Source: Puffinus mauretanicus
Lineage: Eukaryota; Chordata; Aves; Procellariiformes; Procellariidae
DNA: 64,000 nucleotides
Assembly (NCBI GenBank): GCA_023333565.1
Contig: JAJKFH010000209.1
Span: 1,410,001-1,474,000, forward strand
Direction of reading: 5' to 3'
Below, piece after piece: positions 11,801-24,627 of this stretch (its first letter is position 1; each line of letters starts with the position of its first letter). The notes under the pieces were generated by a model. The model did no database searches and had not been told where the DNA came from. It saw only the letters and a list, made by a program, of their open reading frames with translations. Made by a program: the position numbers and the translations under genes.

Positions 11801-13740
11801 GCTTGTCAAGGGGATAATTTGCAATATAGACTGGGAGGAATCAGTACTGACCCTTTTTGGCTAGACTTGAAAATACAGACCTAGCGCACTCTGGAGATGG
11901 CATCTTCATGGATAGAGAACATTTGGCCTACTCTGATACACTTCCTTCTTAGCTCTGATACCAAATTTCTTGGGGATCAGGGCGAAAGTAGAAGAGCAGA
12001 AGCTCCCCCACTCCACAGCCTGTGCAGGGCCTGCCGTGCTCTTATTTCCTCTCTCCTCTGTGGCATCGTGAATAGTTTAGTGTAAGCTTGGAAGGGCATT
12101 TTATTGATGTTTACCTCATTAGTCTTCTTCCATTAAGAAAAAGCGAGCCCTCAGCATTTGTTCCCGTCCTAAAGAGAAGATCATTTAAGTAGATCAGAAA
12201 GGCACAGATGAAGTAGATGTGACACACTGCCTCTACCATTTCCCAGGTGAGAGCAGAGACGCAACTCACCTGCGACCATGTGGAGAACCTATGAACCATT
12301 AGGGTGACAAATCCCTGTCTCCTGAATTTCAGCTGCAAAATCACCTTTTTTCCACCATAGGTCATGAATAAGACTCATCTTTTTCATACATGAAATAGAA
12401 GCATTTGAAAGGCGTTTTCTCTTTCTGTGAGGACAATCTTGAAAAATGCCCTGGCTTCTCTCAGATGTAGGGCAATATCTCTGTAGATGCACAGTCCCAC
12501 TGGTATAAACAGAAGCTATTCTTAAACTCCACGAAATTACCCTGGGGGCTCTGGCTGCTTTAAACTGAAAATCCAAAATCCAATAAAGGGTACTACAAGG
12601 TTTGCTTGAGGCATCCCAAAGACATTAATGTATTTCAGTGAATTAATTTTTTAACTTAGGTCTGGCTCACCTGGTTGTAGAAGAGGGGGAAAGGCAGAGA
12701 AGTCCTCCTTAGGTCAGACGGCTGACACCACGTGGATGAGACAGAGATGAAACTGGGGTGCCTCTGCAAGTCTGATGGGTTTGCACAAAAAAGGTCAACC
12801 TCTCACAAACCTATTTCCCCGATCTCTAGGGCGGGAGCAGGAGGGAGGGATGACACTCCGGAGACTGCAGTCACTGTGGCACTGTGGTGGATGTTGAAGC
12901 TGTCGTGTAGCACAGCCCAGCTTCTTGTAGCTGTTCTGTTTGCATGTGGGCAACACATTCAGTCAGATGAGGTACTTTCTTCCTGACAAGAAAAAGTGAT
13001 TTAAAAATCCCTTTTTTTACACTTCACAAAAATTTTAATCACTTTAAGCTGATTTTTAAATGCTTTCTTAATTTGATTTTCTGGCTTCAACAGACTTTGG
13101 AATCATTTTTCAACAAAAACACGGACATTTTCACAAGTTGAAGAGGATGTTTGTCACTGAGACAAGGTCGTGTCTGGCCTTTTCGGCACATGACTGTGTT
13201 TACTGCCATCACTGCTGCGTACTTGGCTTTAATGCTTCTGTCTGTTTTAACTGGCTTTTGCCCTGACTTCTGGTTATCTTTTGCTTCTTATTTTATTCTG
13301 AAATAACTACAGCGGTAAGTTCCACTAAAAGATATTTCATAAATTGTTATTTCTTAAGCCTCTTGAAAGGCCAATTACTCATACGGTATGCCAGGGCTGG
13401 AGGCCTTCCTGGAGGGTGTGAGGATTATTCCTACTGCTGATCCTCAAGGGGGAAATTGCCATTTATTGGTTGGAGGTATAGACGAAACTGTGAGGATCTG
13501 GTATAGAAGTAGAGAGGGATTCTTTTGTACCTGCAGCACGTCTTTTTATCTGCTGTAAAAAAACAGGGTCAGAGGGACACTGAGAGAGATGCTCGGGGGG
13601 GGGGGGAGCGATCAAAAAATACTGTGTTGGGCAAGAATTGCTTTCCTTCTGAATTGCAGTGATCAGTTATAGCCAGTTTAGGCAGATCTAGGAGAAGAGC
13701 AGAAATGTAGTCTCTAGTTTAGGGAAGTGACTTACAACCT
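8891..13740. other. Non-coding sequence without named elements
   Basis: No frame reaches 100 codons. Guanine homopolymers occur at 11592-11600 (G9) and 13595-13606 (G12). Strong isolated splice-like motifs exist (for example an acceptor TTCTACTTGCAG near 9857 and a minus-strand donor AAG|GTAAGT near 11418), but none is paired with an open exon. No transposable element is recognised. Confidence 0.55.
13595..13606 (+). repeat. Poly-G tract (G12)
   Basis: Twelve consecutive G residues occur between purine-rich flanks. Long G runs are uncommon in this AT-rich window, are prone to length change, and are also difficult for sequencing chemistry. Confidence 0.85.
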
Positions 13741-14140
13741 TTTTGTAGGGAGGGTGCCTGCGGTGCACCGCAGGGCCCTGGCCAGGCAGCGGGGCTTCGG
13801 CTCGTCACAGGCTCGTACCCTCTGTGGCACAGGATGGCACCCCAGCCCGCCGGGCACGGAGGTGAGCTCTCAAGTTGCTCCAGGCTGCAGAGTCTGTTAC
13901 CGTGATCCCAAGCCTCATGCTTCATGCTGAATTCATGTCTTGCTCCTGCCCAAGCCCTGCATCCCGGATCTCAAGTCCTGCCAGAAGGCTTCTGCTGCCA
14001 GCTGGCCAGGCAGCCTTTGCTCTGCCTGCCTCCCTCCGCACCCAGCGCCCTCCTCTCAGGCTAGCCCCGCGCCCCGAGGGCTGACGGCCTGCGCCATGCT
14101 CCTGTCTGACAGCACAGGAGCGTTACCCCATTTCATGGCC
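13741..14140. other. GC-rich island-like segment
   Basis: About 400 bases are clearly GC-richer than the surroundings and carry about 19 CpG dinucleotides by eye. By rough estimate that is half of random expectation for its base composition, so it does not reach a classical CpG-island ratio. Several overlapping open frames on both strands (63-102 codons) follow from the low stop density of GC-rich DNA. It may be an old GC-rich repeat, an isolated regulatory element or a decayed island. No family is recognised. Confidence 0.35.
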
Positions 14141-17100
14141 AGAAGCACAGCCCTGTGTGAAGTGGGGCTGGGGGGGCCTTCCCCACACGAGCCCTGTGCC
14201 TTCATTACCCATCTTGAAACTTATGTTTTAAAAGCCACTTTATCTTGAGCTTCTTATTCTGAAGTTTTATTATCTGAAAACTCATCCAATGTGAGGTTAT
14301 TGCCCTCCAGGCTGGTTTCATTTATATTAAAATATGATCCTCTTTCTTATCCAAATTGCTTTCATATCCATTTCTATTCAGATAACCAAGGTATCACCGG
14401 ACGGCATTTGTGCAAAGCCTCCATTTGCATATGTTTGAGTAGGTCATGATGACTAAGCAGTTTCATCTCTTCTCAATGTGATCATCTTCCTTAAACCTTT
14501 GTTATGTCATATGGATATATTGCACTGTTCCAATTAACATGGAATTAATTGTTTAAGGATTTATTTCGCTTGGGTGGTAGGACTTTTAAAGTGGTAATTC
14601 TGTGACAAGACAGAGGCTGATTAGAACCATTATTGGTCAACTGTGTGGTCTTTCTGCCACCTTGTGGAGAAGAATCACTAAACTGTGGAGATGAAACTGA
14701 AAGGAAGACAGGGTTATTAGAATCCATACTTTTCATAAATGGGTCTAGGTACTGCTGTAGCAGAGCAAAAATTGTTGCTCTCTTGAAAAGTGTTTTAAAT
14801 TTACTTAAAAAAAAAAAAAGGAAAGTGCTGAGATCACCCCAGATCACAAAAACCTAAACCACTTGCAACTGTACTAAACTATTACCACATGTATTCCTTA
14901 ATTTTTGTTTTCTGCATGGCCTATCCATACCTTTGTAACACCAGTCCTTCTGGCCTCCCTGGCTCACCCATTTTGAGCAGTATAGGTTGGTATGATTGGA
15001 CCTGCAACTTCATAGCCTATTTTACGAGGGTTACTATGCCTATTCTCTAATTCAGTCATAGCACATGTGATTAGCCCAAGAGATGCACCAGCCTGTGTTC
15101 ATTGGCTAAGATGAGTGTTAGCGAGCACCAGACGTTATTCGTTTCTGTCTTCTAACTTCTGGCTGAGCCCCTAGCATCCAGCCTGTATGTAGACACTGAA
15201 ATTATGCTGTTGCCAAATGGGGAAATTTCTGTCAAGGGTAACCAGGTTATTCAAAGATGAATTTCATTTGGAAGCATGATTTGTTTCACCTAGACATGTT
15301 AGAAGTTGTTAAGTGACTATGTGTAGCTCTCTATCACTCATATGCAAAACCTTTGAATTCTTTGCTATACACTGTACATAGAAAATTCAGATCATTGCAG
15401 CTCTGTGCATTACAGATCTTCAATGAACCAGGAGGTAAAATCTTCTTTAGAGATTCCTGGCATTTGACAGTCAGTCAAGATGTGTCCTGCATTTTCCTTC
15501 TTCCCTTCCTTTTCTGCTGAGTAAAGGACAGAGAATCCAGCTTCTCCTCTTCCGTGTGTTGGGACTTCAAGGAAATGGAAAAGATGCAGTTTGTTCACTC
15601 CCATTTGGCATGATCATGTGAATGCTTTAAACTAGATATGAAAAGGAAAAGCCCCTCTGATTTTAGACTGTTTTACCAAGATGTCACCCAGACATATTCT
15701 GATCTGATCAAGACAAAGGGTGGGGAAATAGAGATACATGAGGACAAAAGTGGCATTAACCCATTTTATACTTAGTGATCTGAGTCGTATGGAATGAATG
15801 ACTGATGCTGCAGATAGATAGGTTTGTGAATAATTTAACCTATGTGAAAAGAATGTGAAAAGAAGGGGCTATTGCCATGAGTAAGATTCCTCATTTGCAC
15901 GAGAATATATACGACTGCCTCTGAAGCGTCCTAAGATCATGCAGATAGTGTGCATCAAAGCCCCCAAATAAACTCAGATTTCTTTTATTCCAGTCAAATC
16001 CTATAAACATTTACACTCTTTAGTATGAATGCTCCAATGGATGAAAACATGGAACATATCTATTTAATAGAATTTATATGTTTGCATATCTATATTATTC
16101 ATTATTACAGTTTCTGAATTATTTCAAGTTTAGACATACAATTTATATTTTTAAACGACAGCATTGCCATTTTCGTAGATGACAATAGAAATTATTCTTT
16201 TGCTAGCTTGGCTTTCTTTCTTTCTCTGCAGAGCTATAGAAGCAACTTGTGCATTATTTTCTTTGTTTTATTGGTTGCCCTTTTTGCCTGATAAGAACAA
16301 ATGATACAACATAGATGGTGGTGGTAGGAGTATCTGCATCTTGTTTTTGATTAGCTGTCCAGTCCCTGTAAAGATGTCTTTCCCAGTTCCAATGCCCTAA
16401 CTCCTCATTGCTCTGGGTGACAGAAAACTACCGGTATTTCCTCCAAGATCTGTAGCAAGTGACCAACATTTTGTGGAATGCTTAACGGGAATGCATTTTC
16501 GGTTTGGCAGTTCTTCTTTCAGTTCACTTGGCTTTCTTCTTACATTTTACTGCCAGATGTAGCAAAGAACACAGTCCCTAGCTTTTGCTTGTATTTTAAC
16601 ATGTAGTTAAATACAGGTTGTGAACATAAGCGTATCAGAGAATAGAAATAAAGTTGGTTAGCATGCTGTATCTTACAGTATTTTTGACTCAATGTAGGTC
16701 AAAGCAGTACAGCAGAGGAAAGCACAATATGAATCGGAGTAAGAACTCTGTGTGTCAGCTCATTCTCCTTTTTACAGAAGAGAGGAGGCAGATTTTCTGT
16801 GTTGCAAGTTGCTGTGTTAAATCTTTGTGTCATGTTGGCCATCTTGGCACTCAGTCAGGAGAAATCAGCTAGATTTTCCTTTCTGCTGAGAATGAATATC
16901 ACAACATGAAATTGCTTTAATTGCTGTGACTATTAATTATCATACTTACCTATTCCACTGCACTGTTGAGGATTAATTCTGAGGTAAGTACCTGGATGCT
17001 ATTTCATTGTTAGCTGATCCCTGGCCAGTTTAATTGCAAAGAGATTTGGATGGGTTGTATGAGGGAAGCAGACACACAAGCTGGAGAAGAAGGGAATTCC

Positions 17101-19920
17101 CACTCCCCCAGACCGGCTGGCTTTATGTTATGGCTCTCTAGCCTGTAACAAGTTTTATCATCCCTGAAATCTGTCCTTCCCTTGTGGTATAAATACAAAT
17201 GCTGAGACTCAGGTTAGTTCTGCGTAGTCGATGATATTGGGGCAGATACCTGTGCTTAAGAAAGAAAAAAACATCTGGTTTTCACTCACTGAATCTATAT
17301 TCCGTGGATTCTCTGCCCAGGTGCTGAGATAATTTTACAATGAAGACTGCCTCAACAGAGGTAGCAGCCTCTTGCTTGGTGCCTGTGTCACCAGGAAAGA
17401 AACCCTGTCTTGTCTGTGTAAATAAATGCAGAATATCACTGAAGAGAATGGGCTCTAGACATCTTCTGAGTCAACAAAGTTGAGCCTTAATTCAGTACTG
17501 TGCAGAACTGGGCCTAATTCTTAAGAAATACTTAACATATTCACAACAGGCAAGTTATTCTCTATTTTGTCTGTTTACTCCTCCTTCCTGTTATGCTGTT
17601 GTTTAAAAAGGAAAAAAGTTTACACTGGAATGTGTCCAGATCACTGAGAGAGAGCCAAGCTCATCTAAAACCTTGAGTGGAATATTTTGATTAGAGAAGT
17701 TAAATTTGTGGAAAGTGCCGCAATGCAGTACCATGGAGGTTACGTTTGCTGGCTCTCCTTTGTGCTGGTGTAGGCAGCTAGGTGGGCTACAGCCTGTGTT
17801 CTGTATACTTCGAAAATATTTGCCTGTTGAATGAGCAATTCAAGTGATAGGGGAGTGATTTCTCCGGATATTTTCACGTATAGGATTTGAACTACTTTAT
17901 GTAAAAACCTGCTGAACTCTCCCTGCTCAGACTAGAAATGCTGGATGCTAAAAAGTTTTTACATTATTATCTTGTTACATTTAAACACCTAAAAAAAAAG
18001 AAAAAATAATTCCATTAATTCAAAATTCATACTTGAGCCAATTAAAGTAATTTATTGCTTTCATATGACATATGATATGTAAACTCAGAATTTTAATATA
18101 TACCATATGTAGAACAATCTAGGCAAGGTAGAAAAATGTTTTAGTCTCTTGTATCACCTTCCCTTTTTTTTTTTTTTTAGAGGGCTAGACCTCCTTCCTT
18201 GAGGGAACGTACTGGGGGTTTGGGTTTTATTGTTTTCCCTATGTAGTTTTTATATAAAGAGCTCAAATACCAGAGTGATTGGGCCTAGAAGGCAGTGGCT
18301 AAACCAAATGAAGTAGCAGCTACTGAATAAAACCTTTTGATAAGTGTGTAACTATAAAACCTGCTTCATAGTACAACTCAGAAATGCTGTTTTGAAGAGT
18401 GAGATAAAATGGTAGTTGAAGCTCCACGTGACAATTTTGTCAGAATTTCTGCTAGGTCCTAACTTCTGTTTTCCAAAATAAAAGCTCAAGTATAAAGAAT
18501 TTTCAATGACATTTAGGATTCTAAATGGTCAAATCAATCTGCAATGTAGGACTTTGTAGCTTAATATTTTTGTTGCAGATCAACTTCATCCCAATGACTA
18601 TCATGTTCCGTTGCATAGTGGTAAGCTGTAGGTGAGTCATCCTATCTGTATAGGCTAAAATCTAGACTCAGACAGTCTCATGGACACATTCAATTTGGCA
18701 ATAAGAAGAAAAATTAGTCTTTCAATTAAAATGAGATGGTTTTATTGCAACTATTTCAGTCTAATGCCCTTAGTAAGCTTTAGCAGGTTTCACATCCCAC
18801 GGTGACTGTCTTTTACACACTTCTGTGCAGAAGCTTAAAGCAGAGCAAAGCTGTGTTGAGATGCGCAATCTGTGGCTGACCAGTTCCATCTTGTCCACTG
18901 TCAGTAGCATACAGACAGTAGGATTTCCCCTACTTCCCCTGCAAAAACTGTGTGGAGGGGAATGCCCATGTTTCCCTGTCTTTGACCCAAATGGTGTCGT
19001 GAGATGATGTTCATAGTCTCATTATCTCAGAGGTTCCACACAATGATATGATTCATGAAATGACGGAATGTCTTTTGAAAGCTCTGGAAGCAGGCTGACA
19101 CCTCCCATTGAAACTGTCAGAACGTAGCTGCTCGCTCTCTCTGAACCAGGAAACGCTCAGAGGGCTGGAAGCAGCATGATTCAAGCTGACACGCCTGTGT
19201 CCTAGGCTCAGGGAGCAGTATCTGGTTTCAAATCTAGAAAAGAAAAGAAAAGGGCAGTGAATAAATATTTGAAATAGTGAATTTAGACACCCACATTTCC
19301 CCATTGCATTCTAATTCTGCCAAAGTTTTAAGCCATTAAATTGTGCCTCCTTCTAAGTCTTCAGTCTATGAAAACTTTGAATTCCACCTTAAAGCACCAA
19401 TGCTCAGCCACTGTAGCCTAAATCTGACTTCGGTTGCTTGAGGCATTTCAGTCAAAGCCCTGCGTGTCCCAGTGTAGCACAGGGGGTCCAGAACCAGGTT
19501 GTTTCCTATCTCATCTGCTATTTGTAACCTTACCTATAGACAGACTGTTTTCAAGAATAACGAGTGGTGGGCTGTGTAACAAAAGGGAATGTTCTGTTTT
19601 GTTTTTACAGGGGCAGATTTGAAAGGAGGGCAGAAGGGAAATTTCACTCCTTCCTCCCTCTATTAGCTACCATGTTGCTTCTCATTGTTCCATCATGGCA
19701 CTGGTACTTCATGTACTTCACTGGTACTTAAAACTGTTGTAAGTTGCCACTGCTGTTTCCTAGTTCGCCTGAAGTCAGAGAGAGACTATGATACTGCCAT
19801 TAGGATATGCAGCATATATAGTGTGGGGTTTTTTTATGGCGTCCTATCATTTTCCTACTTTCCACTCCCATCTAGACAAAAAAAAACCAAAACAAATCAG
19901 CTTCTTCACTAGGAGGGTAG
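14141..19920. other. Non-coding sequence
   Basis: All frames are short and no domain is visible. Minor items are an ATTTGCAT octamer at 14423-14430 followed closely by a TGATGACTAAGCA motif that resembles a Maf/AP-1 site, and a T-rich run near 18165-18178. The octamer and Maf-like pair could mark a conserved enhancer, but this rests on motifs alone. Confidence 0.5.
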
Positions 19921-20103
19921 AGTAGCACTGGAGTAGGTTATGCAGAGAGGCTGTAGAAGCTCCATCCTTGGAGGTTTTCAAGACTTGGCCAGACAAAGCT
20001 GTGGCTGATCTGATCTAGTGCTGGCAATAGTCCAACATTATTCAAGCCATGGGTTGGACCGAACACCTCCAAAGGTTCCTTCCAACCAACATTTCTATGA
20101 TTC
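19921..20103 (+). mobile_element. CR1 LINE 3' fragment (sense)
   Basis: This is the diverged 3' end of a CR1 non-LTR retrotransposon in sense orientation. The blocks 'cagagaggctgt', 'ctccatccttggaggttttc', 'gggttggacc' and 'ggttccttccaacc' appear in the order expected for the CR1 tail, ending in the family's terminal TTCTATGATTC. Only the last part of the second reading frame and the 3' untranslated end remain, so the copy is strongly 5'-truncated and dead. Mismatches to the usual tail are frequent, which suggests an older copy than the one at 57474. Confidence 0.85.
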
Positions 20104-20269
20104 ATCCCTCCTCTGCAGCTGTGAGCTATAAAATCTTGGAGGGGCATGACCCAGTGTAAGGGATGGATTCAGTTCTCATCTTTCACAGCGGAGCTGTGTC
20201 TGCTGCTAGTGTAACATGCATGTCTGTTCTTGCCTTGCAGTAAGATTACTCAAGCACACCTGCTTTTAT

Positions 20270-20272
<3 letters not shown>

Positions 20273-20300
<28 letters not shown>
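20273..20300 (+). repeat. Poly-T tract (T28)
   Basis: Twenty-eight consecutive T residues. Read on the minus strand this would be an A28 tail, but no retroposed body is recognisable to its right. It is called a simple repeat. Confidence 0.9.
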
Positions 20301-20303
<3 letters not shown>

Positions 20304-22974
20304 TTTTGGTCACTTCATAAAAGAGGGCAAAGGAGGGGAAAAAGGAGAGAAGAACATTAGTGTTACTACTTTCAGAGACTGAGTAGCTACGGAAAAGATG
20401 GATGGAGTGGAAACCATGCTACATCAGATAGAACATTTTGCAGGTTCAAAACGTACATGCTCCTATGCATATCTGTTGCTTTTGTGCAAATTTGGATGGT
20501 GACTAAGTGTAGCTTACCATTCATATTGCCAAGAAGAGATGATGTATTGAAATAGGCACATATTTTCTTTTCCTGGCAAGACCTGGTTAAACCTACCACA
20601 TCACTCATTCCATTGGGAGAGAGCATACATCCTTAATTAGCCTGCAAATAAGATCAGTGATGTGCCCAAAGGCACTTCTGGGATATCTCTGTCAAAATTC
20701 TGACATAAAATTTATGGGAGAATTCCTGGGATAATTCTCTCTCCTCTTTCAGTTTCCAAAATGCCCTGTGGATAATGTTCAGTTATTTCTATATCTTACA
20801 AAAATACATCTGGAAAATAATTTTTTTTAAAGGTAGAAAGCTTAATATTTTCATGAATCGCCCTAGGATATGGAATCTATGGATTTCTATCTCTTTTCAT
20901 TTTACAAAAATTTTACTCTCATGCACTATGCAATAAATATATACCCCCCTATCTATGTTCCAGAGCAACTATAAAGTTTTATAGAGAAGTCTAACTTACT
21001 AGAGGGTTGTTCATTAAATTATGCTGCTTTATTGATGCTGAAGTTAGCTCTTTGCATTATTACTGAACATATTTAAAGCTTACTGCACCAAACAAACAAA
21101 TAACTGCCTTCAGGTAGGGAAACACATAATCTTTGTTCCCTTTGCATCTTCTCTGTGGCTGTATACATCTTCAGGATAAAAAGCTACAAGAGCTGAAGAG
21201 GCAAACGTTTTGGTAGTCTCATGTTAAACTACTGATTCTATTAGAGATTTGAAATAGTGCCTTGTAAATGCAGACTTTTGGACAAAAATTTCACCAAATA
21301 TCTGAGAAGTGAAATATTCTTGCAATCTTACTAATACCAGTAAGCAATTAGTATTTAGGAAAAGGTAGATGACAGCCATTTAAGCAAACTATACTTTTAT
21401 TCCCAATCGCACTAATATGATTGATATATTTTTAAAAATAACCTGTCTAATAGGGAGAGTATCTAAACAGACATTATAAAATACGCTCAAGGTTTAACTT
21501 TACTGAAGAACGTGACAGGCCACTCATTTCCAGCTGCTGGGAGCCAGCATAGGAGCTTCAGTGCACTGCCAACAAAGGTAATCCCTCAGCGGGTTACAAA
21601 CAGGATGGCTGGTAGAGTATTTGAGCACTATCAGGGAGAACCAGTGGCAAAGATTAGACTCGTATGAGGAAATTACGAGCTGTGTGTGTTCTTCCTGCTT
21701 GTGGAGCAAAGGGCAAAAGCGACCAGAAGTCCCATGCCAAGGAGGAGAGACAGACGGGCTGTGGGCTCTCTTCCAGTAGTGGAGACACTGACTTGGGCTT
21801 AAATACCTTTATTACAGTAGGATGAGTGCTTGCTTGTGCTAGTCTGTCAGGAAACAAGTAAAGTGTTTGATTTGCTTTTTTGATTTCTACAGCACTGAGC
21901 TCAGGTTTGCGTTGAATTATTTATGAAGTCCACAAGATCTCATTCCTGACTCATAATGGACACCTCAGCACCTACCACTGTATTTGCAAAATTAGGATAA
22001 TTTTTCTTAGGTACGTCACTTCACACTAATGTCTACTGAATTTTATCTGCCATTTTAATGCATAGTCACTTACTCTTAAGCTCTTCCTGCACTTCTTCAG
22101 AGACAGCCCTTATCTTTACCGGACTGAATAACTTAGAATTATCAACACATCGTGCCACTTCACCTACTGGCAGAAATCCCCTGGTGACCTCCCTCTACTG
22201 TAAAAACTGTTTTCTTCTACCCTTTCTTTCCAATATTTCATCTGAGAATTTCTTTTTGTTTCCAGGCTACTTAATATCCTCAAGAGCCTTGGAAATCCAT
22301 GTGAATAGTATCACCTGGACCTTTTGTGGTCATATACTTGCTGACCCGCTCAAAAGTCTCAATAGGTCTGTGAGGTGCATGCTCCTGTATTAAAATGTGT
22401 GGCGACTCTTCCTCACTATATTGTTTGTCACAAATTCTTTCTTATATTCTACTTATTCCTCAGTGTAGACACCAAATTAACTTGTTTGTTGTTTCCAAGA
22501 TATTCTGTGAAATCCTTTTGAAAATTGGTGCCAGGTTTCCTACATGCCATGCTTGAGTTGTCAAGGCAGTTTTAAAATGAGAGGTAACATACCATTGTTA
22601 GTATCTTAGTTATTTCATGTTTTAATTTCTTTTGTACTCCTGATTAAAGACTATGATTCTATTAGTTTGTTTTGCCTATTTGTTCCATAACAGCTTCTCA
22701 ATACTTCAGTTTGAGATCCATCTGATGACTCCCCTGCAAAGAGTTTTGGGGTACGAACCTTGTAAGTCTCTTCGATAGTAACTGTAGAAGTGAAAAATAT
22801 ATTCATCTTTTTTGTTATGGTCTTAGCTTATTAGTACCCCTTGCATATCCACGTTATCTGCTAGCTTGACAGACTCTTGACAAGATTTCTGCTCCTGCTA
22901 TGTTCAAGAAAGAAGTTATAGCCTGTTTTGTTGTTTTGTTTTTGTGCTTGTGCAAGCTTTTCTCCTCAAACTCC

Positions 22975-22998
22975 TTTTTTTTTTTTTTTTTTTTTTTT
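22975..22998 (+). repeat. Poly-T tract (T24)
   Basis: Twenty-four consecutive T residues, preceded by a pyrimidine-rich stretch. No adjacent mobile-element body is recognised. Confidence 0.9.
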
Positions 22999-24573
22999 GG
23001 GTCCTGGCTTCTCACATTTTCACATTTGAACTGCCATGGTTTATAGTCTTTTCTACATTCCTCATTTGGACATAGCTTTTGCTGTTTGAATGATGTCTTC
23101 CTGCCACTAAAATCTTCTTTACCCTGCTTTTTGCCCTTCCATAGCTTTCTTTGAAAGATGATGTGTTTTTTCTGTGCCTATAAAGTGGTGTCTTTAAGTA
23201 GTCAGTCTCCAGCCTGCCTGCAAAGATTTAACTGTTAGATTCCTCATTTAGCTTCTTTTTAAGAAGCTGTCTATGTAGTATCTTTCTGAAGTTGATCCAG
23301 TCATGGTGGATCATTTCTCCTGTAGGAACACAATTTTTCTACATTACAGAACAGCTTTTGATCATGACTTTTTGAAACAGGTCCCATGTGCTACTCCAAA
23401 GTTATACTAGTTTCATGTTATACTTTCATTCCATGCCACCAGCTATTCCCTCTTGTCCCATACATGATATTTCATCCACCTTTCTCATTCCTATTGTAGA
23501 GAATCACTGTATCACTTCTCCTCTCTCCAGCACCCTTTTCCACTCTTACACACCAGCTCCATTTTCTCTCACATATTGAACTAAGCTTTTTTTGAAAGCA
23601 TTTATTCTCAGTTTGTGAATATCTTTGAAATTCTTTGCTCATGTTTACAAAGAAGGACTAATGTTTAATTTTCCAGCTTTGTGAGTTGGTCTAATGAGAA
23701 TACGTCCTTTTCCAACTTCACGTTTAGTACTGATCAGTTTGATGGGCTGCTGGTACCTTGATACCTCTGCCTTATGACCTGCCTAGAATAAATAAGGGAA
23801 TTTTAAGAAGAGATTTCTTTGACATTGAGAAGAAAGTTCTTCAGATGCTTATGAGGAGCTTTGCCAAAAAAATGAATGCTAGCAAGCGACCTGTTCTGGA
23901 GGTTTTTTAAGGGTGATGAAGTTTTGCGCCTTAAACTGATTTGGAGATGGAAATGCGAAGAGATTGGTGTAGTGGTGATGGGTTAGGAAAGGAATTGAAA
24001 TTGAAGCAACCGATTTACACTTGTAAGAAAGCAGAGGAATGTAGAAAGCAATACAGGCAAAGTGACGGTCAACAAAAAGATCATTTTAGTTTCAGTCTAA
24101 ACCTATCAAGGTCAGATGCCAAAAGGTGGCAGTAACTGAGTCATGAAATGATGACTGAGTGGATTAAATCTGTAGCTGTGCCTATGGACAGACAAGAAGG
24201 GCTGTGTCTTAAAGTCATAAGGCAAAAAGACTCCATAGGGTTTAAAGCCCATGGTCATTTTGGGGTCTGTTGAAGAGGGATACAGGCATTTGTTTTCCTT
24301 TGTTAAAGTGAACTCTGGCCTTTGGAGGAATAAAGCTATTTTGCTTGTATGATACCGTGTTGCTGACACAACTGGGACATCCACAGCATGCTGGGGAGCC
24401 AGTTGCTCGCTGCAGGTGCCCTCAGCTCCCAGTGAAAATCCCATGCAAGGGCCCATGCTGCATTGCAGTTTTGTCTGCTTGTCCTGCTGTCAGAAAGGGA
24501 CTCACGCACCAGCACTGTTCAGAACAGAGGGAGATATTTAAAAATTAAAACATTTTGCACAGTGTACAAGTAA

Positions 24574-24627
24574 AATGTCACTTTTGGTTTTTTAACCATT
24601 AATGTCACTTTTAGTTTTTAGATCATT
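24574..24627 (+). repeat. 27-bp imperfect tandem duplication
   Basis: Two adjacent 27-bp copies (24574-24600 and 24601-24627) both begin AATGTCACTTTT and both end CATT, with a few differences between them. The divergence shows that the duplication is not very recent. Confidence 0.75.

Noticed and set aside
16885..16985. Possible exon between CTGCTGAG and GAG|GTAAGTA
   Set aside because: The donor is strong, but a strong minus-strand donor (AATAG|GTAAGTATG) overlaps the same stretch and the frame is not protein-like, so the signals look accidental.
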